Below, one piece after another: positions 13,363-25,900 of a stretch of DNA of 64,000 nt. The stretch comes from Rostratula benghalensis. Lineage: Eukaryota > Chordata > Aves > Charadriiformes > Rostratulidae. The stretch lies in NCBI GenBank assembly GCA_013399305.1, contig VXAI01000301.1:386132-450131 (forward strand). Reading direction: 5' to 3'. The position numbers and the translations under genes are program-made. A model generated the notes under the pieces. It ran no database searches. It saw only the letters and a list, made by a program, of their open reading frames with translations, and was not told where the DNA came from. The first letter of the stretch is position 1. Each line of letters opens with the position of its first letter.

Positions 13363-13910
13363 TTAGGATTTGACGAGTTTGAAACCCTGTCCCGTGTCCA
13401 GCACAGTGGGAAGAAACCAACTCATTTTCAATCTTTTCAAGCACCTGAAGCACGCTTTACAGACCCAGAAGAGGTTGAGACCGCAAAACCAGTTTGCCAG
13501 ATGCACTAAGGGGTAGGTGATACCTGGGAAGTACATCATCCAGTGCTTGGCAACGTCGCTGCCCGTTGGCAAATGCAAAGTGTAGTCGCTCCAGCGTTTC
13601 GACACACCGTACAGTGCTTTCACCCTTCGGCCCTTTTCCGCCCAGCTGATGTTGCTGTCGGGGTTACAGTTGTACTCAACCCACTGCCTGGTGAAGTCCC
13701 CAAGCTGCGGAGGGTCCGCTTCCTCGATGTCTACGACTCTGGCCATCTCTGCTCCTTGCACGGCAACATACTGGTCATTGACTTTTCTTACTTCTTTCAC
13801 CCAGGGCTGAGAGTTCTCGCAGTCCAAAACGATGATGAGTCGAGAACAAAAAGTGCCGTTTTTTTCTCTCCACCACTCCAGAAGCGTGTCAAGTCGTAAA
13901 GCGTCGCCTC
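13363..13910 (-). CDS. TMEM168: TMEM168 exon 5 (residues 519-700 and stop)
   Basis: 548 nt from acceptor ttgtggcag|GAGGCGAC to the stop at 13365-13363. It encodes [14 protein letters not shown], the strand [13 protein letters not shown] (540-552), [18 protein letters not shown], then a hydrophobic segment at 651-668 followed by a basic patch (CLKRLK) and the tail GFKLVKS. The reading frame is intact and its end agrees with the family terminus. Confidence 0.96.
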
Positions 13911-16900
13911 CTGCCACAAGGGAAAAACAGTTAAGATTAGCAGGAAGAAACAGAAACTTCTGTAGAATTCACCACCCTCACAGTAAAGAATTTCTTTCTA
14001 GTGTCTAATCTAAATCTCCTCTCTTTCAATTTAAAACCGTTACCCCTCATCCTATCCCTACACTCCCTGATAAAGATCCCTCCCCATCTCTCCTGTAGGA
14101 CCCCTTCAGGTACTGGAAGGCCGTTGTAAGGTCACCCTCCAGCCTTCCTTTCTCCAGGCTGAACAACCCCAACTCTCTCAGCCTGTCTTCGTAGGAGAGG
14201 TGCTCCAGCCCTCTGAACTTCTCATGTTCCAGCTCAGCTCTTTCTCCAACAATGCTTTAATTAAACCAAGTTAACTGTAGCAGGGAGTATTTCTGATCAA
14301 GTGTAATGGATAGTGCAGAGTCTGTGTAGCTCTGAAAAACACACTACTTACTCATGTGCCTTGCAAAGAAGTGACTAAATCTCCACTGGCTCCATACTGA
14401 CTATTACTTTGAAGAACTGATCTAGCTAGATGTTGGCAGGTTGGAGGTATGATACACATTTATAACAAAAACGCTCCAGTTTGAAAAATAGCAATTTTTT
14501 TTTTTTTAAAGACAACTTTTAGAAGAAATGTAAAAAAAGTGATTAAAAGTAACTGCATTTTAATTTTAATTGGGTTTCCTTGTGGAATAGAAGTATATTT
14601 AACAGTGTTTAAAATCCTGTTAGTAGGCATTGAACTGCACAGATGGATCTCAAACAGAATAGCTACATGTTTCAGCACTTATATTTCTACCTGTAAAGGT
14701 AAAAAAGTGCTTCAAATTAATAGCTCAGAGTTAAAGCTTTGCGCATGCTATCTCAGTTACAGTAAAAGCACAATTACTTTCTCAAGAAAAAAAATTAAAA
14801 ATGCAAACCTGCAAAATTTAGTATCAGAGAAATTCTTAATACATAAAGCTACAGCAACAAATTACTTGTCTTGGTAGAGGATCCCCAAAGCGCTGTAGTT
14901 ATTTACAAACAGAGCCTTACATAGAAGCAGTTTCCCTTTTCTAGGTAGGCCTTCTGTGTCAATTAACATTAAACATTTCTTTATCTGTTCTGTGTTTTAA
15001 AGGCTCACAAGTAAACTTTACTTTAGTGTAACTATGCAGGGCTGCAGGTGAATTCAGAGCAGTGGACAGAATTGCCCAAAGGATTGGCAATGTATGAAGG
15101 ATGCTTCATACACACAGACACGAGCACATGCTCGGCTCCTCACCCTACTGACCTCAAACACACGGAGCCATTGGCTGGCACAAGATGTAGGCACCAAGCC
15201 GTGTCAGAAATCCATGTTGAGTGGCCACAACTGGCTCTTTGGCAGGCTTTGCAGGCAGCCAAACCCACAGTTTCAGGAGCAAGAGACAAAGCTTCATCAG
15301 CCCAGCTCTTGCCTGTGCCTTCCCTTGGAGAATGTGACCTCCCAGGTCGTCTGACTGCTCACACTTTATGCGTGGCTAGTTAGCAGTTTCTTTTATACAC
15401 CACTGTGTTGCACCTCAGCTTCCCACAACACAGAAACATCATTAGAGAACTAATAAATCCAGTAAGCCTCCTTTAAAAGATGTCATGACAAAGCAAAGAT
15501 GACATTGCTAGTGCTGTGTCATGTCACAGCACAAGCTGGGGGTGAGACGTTACTTTTTCTATTAGATCCCAACTTTGTATTTCATTGCTGCCATCTCGCA
15601 TCCGCCCCTCCGGAGGTGAGGGGAGGGGACACATTCACTCCTGGAGCTGATGACCAAATGTTCCATCTGGCACAAAATGCCACCATCCAATACACTCAGT
15701 ACAATTACACAATCATCTTTTCAGTTTATGCTTCAGTTTACATTCAGAAGCAGTGCTATCTGGAAGGAATCTCGGGTTGCCCTCCATGATTTATCTAAAA
15801 TTAATCACAAAAAAAAAGATGCAAGACCTGTGCCAGCTGCCCGTTCCTCTCCTTTATGTGACTATAAGTATCTCCAAGTAGAAGCTGATGTGCTTGCATA
15901 GAAAACTGAGGAAAAGCTTTGTGAGAAAGCTGAACACCACTGCATTTACACACTATTATCTTTTTGCACAGAAAGTTGCTTTTTATTTTAACAGCTACCT
16001 TAACCCTTATCCTAAAAGTGAACCAGAACAGGTAAGCATCCTGCAGGTGAAAGCTGACCTGTGCCTGAACAACTTGGCAGGACCACAGGCAAGTTAACAT
16101 CTATCTGTGCTGCTGAAGGGCACGTGCCACTGGAGAATGGCTCTTGACAAGCAGCCAGGAGCTGGCAGTCAGAGTGCTATTCAAGAGAATTAACTCTGTC
16201 CCAGGAAGAAAAACGGCTGCGTATTTTCACGGTATTTTCTACAAGATTCCCTTTTTGCACACAGCAACCCGAGAAGGCCAGCCCCACACGGCAGGAGAGG
16301 GAGGCTAAACCGACCAATGATTTGAAAACCTCAGCAGGTTTACCAAAGAATACAGCTGAGATAGGACTGCCCACTACAGAGAGATTAAAAATGGGCCAAG
16401 AAAAGGGGAAATGGTGAAATCTTTGCCAAGCATATGATGAGGCATTAAACTGGCCCTTTATACAGGGGGTTCATAGTCTTGAGGCTACACTGTGCCCACA
16501 GTGACTCCAAACTCTAGGATGTCAGCAAGCTATAGCTGTTTTCATGATACAAGGTTTGCTGTGTGTTTGAAGATCTGCTTTTCTAGTGTACCTACCTGCC
16601 TGCTATTTCTTTTATTTACAAAAACAACAGAGCACATCTTAAGGACATGAATGCAGTCCTTCACGAGAGCCTAACGGGTGCAGTGACACAGAACACCGCT
16701 TAATTCACTCCGCCATGTCCAGGGAATGAGAAGAGATTATGCTTATTCATAACACTGAACAAATATTTCTCAAAATACAGGGGAAATCTGTCTTTAGAGC
16801 AGGTGGGGATCATTTCCACTTTACTCTTCTGAAACAAAAGAAAGAAAAAAAAGTGACCTTTCAAGTTAACTTGTTGACTTGTAAGAGGAATATGAAACCA

Positions 16901-19900
16901 TGTTTAAGCTTGCTTAAACTTTAAACATTTGGGGTCAACAATATTCAGACAATTTTGAGAACAAGTGCAAGCTTAGTTAGCTGCAAAAGGATGTTTATCA
17001 AAATGACTACATACTAAAATGACACAGAAGTTCGTGAAGCAACACACCTGGCTGTCACATAGAGCAAGGTAAAGAAGGAGCTGCTGCTTTACTCAAGCTA
17101 ACCACATACAAAAGGGGCCCCTGAATTTCTCCATTCTCTCCACAAGTAGAAATAGTCAGCTGGCAACCTTGCCTAGTGTTGAAGGCCAGAGCTTAGCCGT
17201 CTCTCAATCGCGGCAAGTGTGACAATTCCTTGTAGCCTCTGGCTCTCCTAACAGCCGTGCTCTGTGTATTACCCTTTCCTTTCTTCCTTCCCTGCCAGAA
17301 GCATAAACCTGTCTGCCAAAGACTGGTGGTTCTTTGCCATTCGGATTTTTAGATTACAAACGTGACCAAAACTTCAAAGTTTTCCAATACAGTTTGACTT
17401 TTTATTTGTAAAGATAGAATTAACTGACGTAGAAAGTTTATCAATACCAAAACTATTAATAAACAATTCCCCACACACTTACCTGCCAGTGCCCACTCAC
17501 CAGTGCCATGTGAGTGACCACTGTAGTATAAAATGTAGGTATCGTGTCTGGGACCATCTGCCGTCCGAAGTTCAAGAAAAGACTTGATTTTGGAGTGGAG
17601 GGTATCAAAGGTCAGGCCGCTCGTAGAGTAATCACAACCATATGTCTCAATCATGTGATATGCAAAGAATCTTTGGATGGCATTAAGCATGCCAGTAGAC
17701 CTCAGATTTAACTCTTGTACGTGCTCAGGTGGAAGCAGAGTTGGCTGGCCATCAGGACTAAGAAAAAGGAAAACAGCTATGGTTATGATTTGTAATTATT
17801 TCACATGCAGTGGATATTTAGCAATTGGTGATTTATTTCCCCTCCCCCCCCCATGCATATTTATTTCCTCTGCTATGATGTAGCACTGTTCTAAATTCAA
17901 ATTTACTTGAAATTTAGTTTATAAACAATTCAAAGCACTGTATTTGAGTGGTGGACCACTATCTCCCCCTCCCTTCTCTCACACTTCTTCACTTGAAAGG
18001 GTAGGCAGTCCTTACACAGCCCCGTGCTATTCCTGCAGCTGAGAGACAAAGGGAGGGAGAGGAGCTCTGATGTGAACATGCTGGTGGGCTCTGACAATTT
18101 CATTAAGTCCCAGTGATCAGACAGACATTTGTTCATACACAACTGGAAAGAAGCTCAGATAGAATGAATGTTAGTCTGCACAAAACACCATGCAAACTGG
18201 TTTCCAAGAATAGACTCAAGAGAAACCCAAGTAGACATTTTGCTCAGATATTTTGAATTAATTTCCCTCTGTTTCAAACTAGCTGTTATTTGTTATGGTA
18301 CTCACACAAATACAGTAATTCTTACTTGTGTGTGCTGTTCAGATACTGGTCTTTCAGTATAAGAAATATGTTTCAGATTATGGTATTCCCCGCTTGTAAA
18401 ATGAAAGTTCTAAGGAAATCACAAACTAGACTGCAACAAACCATGTACATACACAAACGTGTGGGAGTGTGTATGAATATGCATATATAACAAAAGAGTC
18501 CCTGGGTTCCTAGGCAATGGACAGATTTTGTGGAGGAAAATATGGAGATAGTCTTACTCTACTAATAGAAAACGACTTCTGGTTTTCGTTATGTATCTCT
18601 GTATGTATCTCTGTATGTATTCTTCCTGTATTTTGTTTGCCAGTCAGAGTGTAAAGTTACATGCTTTCTTTCTGGGTCTTGCTAATTAAATTTTGCACCT
18701 GCAGTCTAGTGCTAGTGCCTTCAAGAAGGCTAACGTTCCACTACTACAATTATATCGAATACATCATCATTACTGTTTGTCTTAACAAGAGAAGACTGGG
18801 CCCATTACTGAAACAGTCAAGCTTTGTTAATAAGGAAGCTTAGTTCTGTCAGGTCCTAAATAGTTGCTGAAGAGTATCTCATTCACTCAGAAATTACAGG
18901 GAACTGCCAGAGCCAGAATAACAGAATACAATGAAGCAATGAAATTATTGCCATGGAAACTAGAAGAATTTATTTCTATTGTAATGTAAATTTGGAAAAT
19001 TTATTTTTTTAATCCCTAATAATAATAATTGACTGCATGGATTTTTTTTTTTTAAGAATGCACAGTTGAAGACTGTAGATCAAAGCTCAGAAAACTTTAC
19101 AGTATTTTACACTATTTAAGATACAGTGATCTAAGATCAGCGTGCTATCTTCTGTTTCTTTGCCAATTATTTTTTCCCCTGTCCATTGAATCCATCAGAC
19201 ACACTGCAAGCTGGGCAGTTTTCATAAATTGAACACTTCTATTTTTAAGCCTCGCATTTCCACTTACTGCTCTTTACTGCTCTGCTTCTCTTCTAACTCA
19301 AATAGATAACTTACAGAGCTCTTATTTTATTGTTTAGCAAAAAAAAAAAAAAAAAAGGCATACAAGCAATTTCAATTATACTGCAAAAGGAGTATTTGCA
19401 AGCTTGGAGCTTCTAAGAAAAACACACAAAGAGGCAAATAATAATAGCACAATCCCTCAACCCCCAAGCATTTCTCATATGGTAACATTTATATTGCAAC
19501 AAAAATCAGCTGTAAATTCACAATACCAATATTTAACATGTAGTCCACTCACAAATCTAATTTCAATGTCTTAAATTGTTTTAAAGGAATCTGTCTGGTT
19601 TATTAAATCTCATTACAAAATATCTGCACTCAGTCAAATGTCCCAGTCTTCCTTTGCGTGAGATACAGAATGTGGAACCTGCCTATGCATGACTGCTGCA
19701 CAAAGCATTCATTTACTTTCTAAAAGCAAATTATATACGTATGAAAAGGTGGAGCTGGAGTTACTCATTTCTTTCGGAAGATGCGGAAAAGGAAAAATAC
19801 AGTATCTGCCTATTATTAAAATTTGCATGTAATATTCGAAACATACAAGCAACAGCACCGCAGCTGAAATGCATGGTAACTGTACCTGCAAAAGTTGGTG

Positions 19901-22900
19901 GGAATGACAACAGCATACCCAACACATGTTCCTCCCAAGCAGTTTCCCAGCTCATGGAAAAGCCCATGAGCCATGGACTCCAGAGGTAAAACGATGAGAA
20001 ATGCACTCATGAAGATCCCATTGGTTGGCTAAAAAGAAAACAGGCAGATTTAGGTATTGCATGAAAAATCCTATATATTTAACAAATAATTCCCTGTATC
20101 TGATCAAACATAATTGGGTCTTTAAACATGCAGGTTATTATACCCAATGTATACTTACTTTTCCACATATTACACTGTGAAGTACTCTAACGACACGTGA
20201 AAGGCCAGTTTTTAGGGTCTGGGTAGAAGGTGGCTGGTAAGCAGGGTTTACTCTTCTGAAAGCAAGGCATTTGAAAACACTAACATTGCAGGAATTAGGA
20301 TTAAAAGCCCTGATCATAGCTTAGCTTTACCCATTTAATCAGGAAAAACAAATGCCACAAAATTATTTATGTGCATAAAATAATGGTATCTGTAAATATC
20401 TGCAGGATCAGACCTTAATCAGTAACATTACAGAATTATTACGTAAATATCATCAGATGATAGCATACTGTTTTGCATCATTAAAATACAGATTTAACTA
20501 TTCCTGCTTTTTAATGCCAGGATTTTTTAAAATATTCTTTGTGGAATACTATGTATCACACAAAAGATGACTTCTGAGAACATTTATGAACATTATTGCA
20601 ATTAAAGACGATTCTTTAACAGCTACATAAACATCAGATGATGTTTATAAGGAAGAATACTGTTTGCCATTATACTTCTGATAGAAGAATTTCACCTATG
20701 TGTCCTTGAAATGGTGACAGCAGTACTTTTAACCACAAATAAACACTAGAATATAATACTAAGTGATAACTGACTGATAGTGTTATTACCTGATAGAGCT
20801 ATTCTCAAGTAAGTGGTGACTGTTAACTGCGAGCACAATTTTCACATTCCAACATCTGAAACCACTATAAAACTGTATCCAGCTCCTGTTATGCTTTGTA
20901 CAATTCATGAGCAACTAAAAGTTTTTCTTTTTAGTTCCTAGCTCTCAAGGACACGAAGACGTGAGATTGATGTTACAGGACATTGAAGTTACTACCCTGA
21001 CCCACTGCCCTGCACACCTAATCACAAACGTGCAATTAACACCCTCATTGACTTGCTAACATTCAAGCTACAAAACGGCTCTTCCATCAAGAGGTGACAA
21101 CGCCAGTGTTAATACTGCTCCCCCATTCCACGTGCTATATAATGTGTTTTAATGTTTTCTGCCAATACTTTGCATCTACAAGGAGCAAGGTGTGCCTATC
21201 AAGCGCAGACACATTATGGGAGACTCACAATCACTTTTATGTACATCATTTTCTCAGCCATCTCATTTTCTTAGCATCATTGCACATATATAGAATAGAA
21301 TCGTAGAATGGGTCAGGTTGGAAAGGACCTTAAAGATCACCGAGTTCCAACCCCCCTGCCATGGGCAGGGACACCTCCTCCTAGACCAAGCTGCTCAAAG
21401 CCCCATCCAGCCTGGCCTTTCCCTGCCCGAGTGTGGCCTTCCCTCAGAGGGTCAGGATGAAGGAGCGAGCGAGCAGACGGAACACACTGAGGCCAAGCAC
21501 AGAGAAGCATTCACATAGTGATTCTCCAGATTTGTGTCAGAGAACAAGGATTTTTAGAATTATTTTCCCCCGAATCCACACATTTACCTGAAATCACCAG
21601 AAAACAAGAAAGCTTGAAACAGTGTGACAATTGGGGTGCAGTCTCAACTTGGTTGTCAAGAAGGAGAAAAAAGCCCTACAATTAAGACAATATATTTTTT
21701 TTTCCAAATGTATCAGCAGAAAGTGCTGATTTTTGTTGCTCAGTTTTCAAAATGCACTCTGAAAAGGACTCAGAGCTGCAGCAATAAAATCTTTCTATGA
21801 TTTGGTTAGTTCACATTCTATAGAAACCTTGTAAAAAATACGACTTCGATGAGACAGCAGAGCTCTCTTGATAGATTAGTTTCAAAAATTGGAGCCTTAC
21901 TTTTGCAACAGTAGATACCAGAAGGATAATTTGCTTTAAATTAAAAAAAACCCAAAACAACCCAAAACCAAACCAACCAAACCAAAAACTTGAATCCTGC
22001 AGAAACTGAAGTGTTTTTCTGGAAAAGCTGCTATTCATGACTGGTTGGTTAGAGGATTTTCTAAACCTGGGAGAGACTGAACACCTGGACCAGGAAGTAT
22101 TATAATGCATTTTTATGACAAATTAAGCTTTTATATCATAGATAAATATGATTGCTCTTGGATCTTGTTACAACAAATTGCTCTTACATTGCATTAGTGT
22201 TTTGATCCTGGTGAACGCATTACAAAATAAAAACCACTCTTGCCCATGAAAACTCCACTATCGTAACATCCTGAAGAATGCTACTATATTATTACTTCAT
22301 ATAATTTTATTGTAAAAGTTTTCTTCCAACGTGCCATGTTCTTCTAAACACTCCCTGCATTTTCTTAATCTCCTAAACCCCATGTAAATTATTAAGCCTA
22401 CAGAGTGTTCTGCAATGACACAACTTGAGATCCTCACAAAGGCAAATAGTTTTCACCAAGCTTTTGGCTTGAGTCTGACTTCTAGGAAAAAAAGAATTAC
22501 CTTTAATTGTTGAAATGACTCTTACGCTGGCAAGAAAATTCATAAATGCTTGTGAGATAAGGACCCTACAGAGAAACTGTAATGATCATCTCAGTGATCC
22601 ATCTTCTTCAGTACCCTGCTTTTAGTTTGCAGGGATTATTAAATAGGAATGGGAAATATCTTCTATAGTGTTATGAATCAACTCAGCTCCATCTGATGGT
22701 TCAACTTCCTTGAGTTGAACCTTATACTACAAAGCAGGAAGGTGTTGTTAGTAGAGATATTTTACAGGTGCAGACATCTATCCACAGTAAAGATGCCAGC
22801 ACTTGCTGTCAGCACCTTTTCAGCAGCTTTGACTTAGAAAAAATACATTGCTAACAAATGTAAAAATGTTTAATGATGTTTAGAGAAGCTCCTTAGTAAA

Positions 22901-25900
22901 ATAATAAAGTATTTTAATTCAGTGTTGAAAAAAAAAGATAAGATTGGTGGCATTTAAAAATATCTAAACTATGAGAACTTGAAAAAGAAAAAAATAGTAT
23001 CTAATTAAGTAATTACTGTAAAACTGAAGATAGGTCCCTCTTTTAAGGTAACAGCTAAGATGCCAGGTGGAGACTGTCAGCGCTTTGGTAAATCCAGAAG
23101 ATTTGATGACTGGTCCCCAATGGAGCAGATGGCCATGGATCCATAGGTGAAGCCAGAAAGGGATTTTGTTCTTTCATCTTTTCAATCCATTTTCATTCTG
23201 TTTTCGCCTGCGCTGGCAATCTCAGCATCCCTGTACAGTGAGCGCCTCTCGATCCCAGACAGACCGCTCAAAAAGCCAACAGGAGACGGGGATCATCTCA
23301 GCAAACCCACCAAAAACATGGGAAGCCATTTCAGCTCTTTAGTCTTTGGATAATTTTTCACCTTTGTCTGTCTCATTCTAGGAATATTTAGGAAATACAG
23401 AGTGTGTTCTCATTTTAAACAATGTAGAAATGTTCAAAAAAATACACTTCTCACCTCTGATGACTGAAATGACAGACACTAAAAAATTGGTGAAATTCAT
23501 TAGTAATATTACCTTTCCACTTGCTTTAGCTTTTCAAGCAACACTTACTATTAAGTGTAACTGTTAAAACACCAGAAGAATTTAGAGATATTTTACAGCC
23601 AAGACATCATTTTATAGTCTTGGACAGGACACCCCCAGTCCCACTGAGTAAACAACTGTTGGAAGTGTAACCATCCTGGAACTGTATTTAACAATGGAGC
23701 ATCACTGATGTGTGACTGATGGAATAACTAGAAGGAAGAAAAAAAAAAAAAAAAAAAAAAAAGATATGCTAGTTTAAACTGGAAGCTAGTTACAAAGACC
23801 TATAGAAAAACCCTTCTGACTAAACCAGAAATAAATTACTAAACATATGTCAACTAAGGTGATCACAGAATCATTGAATGGTTGAGGTTGGAAGGGGCCT
23901 CTGGACATGGTCTGGTCCAACCCTCAAAAAATTTAAGCACAAGTACTCAAGCATATAATGAATACTATTATTTTACTAACCCAGAAAATTAACTAAAACC
24001 AAGAATAATGTACTGAAAGTCCTTCATTCCATTACTTTACCTGCCTCTGACATAGTTCATTTTTCTCTTGGTAATATTAAATATAAGTCTTCCAGGGATA
24101 ATAATTCTATTCGGCCAGTAATTCAGAATAACTGTACTGTTCCCTTGGCACAGAGCACTTAACAAAATCAGATCTAAAATTTCTGAGAAAAAGATTCCTA
24201 CAAACCTTTCCAAGACTTTTGCATGCAATTTCCAAGACTTCCATCTGCAAATTTCTCATCATTTTGTTGGCTTCTGAAAGAAGTAATGGCAGAGTCATTT
24301 GCATGACTTCTGCTAGAAATTGTCCTATCCTAATCCTAATTATGGACAACCACGTGAGTAATTGCTGAAATGCATAAGTTGGAGTTGAAGAGTCTATTGA
24401 TCTGACTGAAATTACTCACATAAACATAAAGGCAGGTGCAGAACACTTTCCTGCAGGAATTTTCCACAGAAAATGACAATGTATTCCCACCAAGTCAAGG
24501 TGTCTTTCAATTCCAGTTAAAACAGGGATTATTCTCAGAGGCCATGTCCCAGCTGAAACATACCCCACTGAAAAGCTGTTGCTCCATTTGTGAATGCAAA
24601 CAGGTTTAGCAAATTAATTTTATACTTCTCGTGCTTCCTGAGCTCATCTTCCAGTCTCAGGCAGATCTGACAATTAGAGTCTTCGCATTTGAAGTTTGGT
24701 CTGGTGGAGAGAGATTTTGCTCTCAGGAGCCACAGATCTTTTCAATCACATACTGAAGCACCAGGAATAGAAACTTTCAAGCCATGGCTTAATTCAATGG
24801 CTAAACTCCCCATAAAGAAAGGTCTTTGGCCAACAGGACTTCCAGCCTCAATAATTCTGCATGAGTCACAAAACTACTGTGCCTGCAACAGCGAGTTAAT
24901 TGACCCCACTTTAAAGGCCCTTCCACAAAAGGAGATTTGATGTTTTTCTGGCAATTTTAATCAAATAGGATACTTCTACCCATCAATTAGTAGGCAATTC
25001 TCCTTAGGTCTTGACCTTTGCTACACTTGAGATTTATACTATGCACAGATGTAACAGTTACTAAAAACATTAAAAGTGCATATATAATGTGCTTGTAACA
25101 AAGTTTTCCATGAAACAGAATCCCTCCCACCACCTCATTTCTGGCTGTAATGTAACACACACAGCTGAGGTAGACTTTTAGGGGCTTGGGTGAATTATTT
25201 GTAGCTGACTGTTAGAAAATACCTTCCCGAGGCTCAGGATTTTAGCCATTATATAGGAGGTCAAATAGCAGATCATGAAGTGATTTCAAGCCACCTCTCT
25301 TATCAAATGCACCATCATTAAACAAGCTTTCAGTACATCCTCAGAGTTTGGAAAGGTATAAATAAAAAATGCTCTGCCTTCCAGGTGACAAGATCTACCT
25401 TTCAAGTATAATTGGCACTTACTAAAACGACTACACAAATCCCAAACTGAAGTTGCAAAGACTGAAAACTGTTCATCTTACATATACAAAAAATGTCTTA
25501 AAACATGTGAGCAAATACATTTTCAGGAATAGGTGACTGAGGAATACTAAATCTCTCACAAGAGAACGTAAGCTGAAAATATGGTGAAAATTTAACTAAA
25601 ATTTTTTTTCCATAATATAAGAATGTAAGAGTGGCTGTGTTAGACTGCACCAAAGGTCCATCTAGAAGAATGCCTGGTCTCCAAAGAGGCCATGTGGATA
25701 CCTAGGAAAGGGTGTTAAGGACAGGCCAAGCACATGTTTCTCGAGTACTCCAGCCACTGGTAGCTCAAGGATTTCCTCAGCCAGACGTGGTTTCCATGTA
25801 GTATGTCAGCCTCAGGGAATTTGTTTCCAAGAACTCACCCAGCTTCCTCCTGAGCCTCTGCAACCGCTTGGCACACACAGCCATGATGTGCCACGATACA

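Noticed and set aside
23739..23762. A24 run as the tail of a processed pseudogene
   Set aside because: Neither flank reads as a reverse-transcribed coding sequence and no CR1 body joins it. CR1 elements do not end in poly-A.
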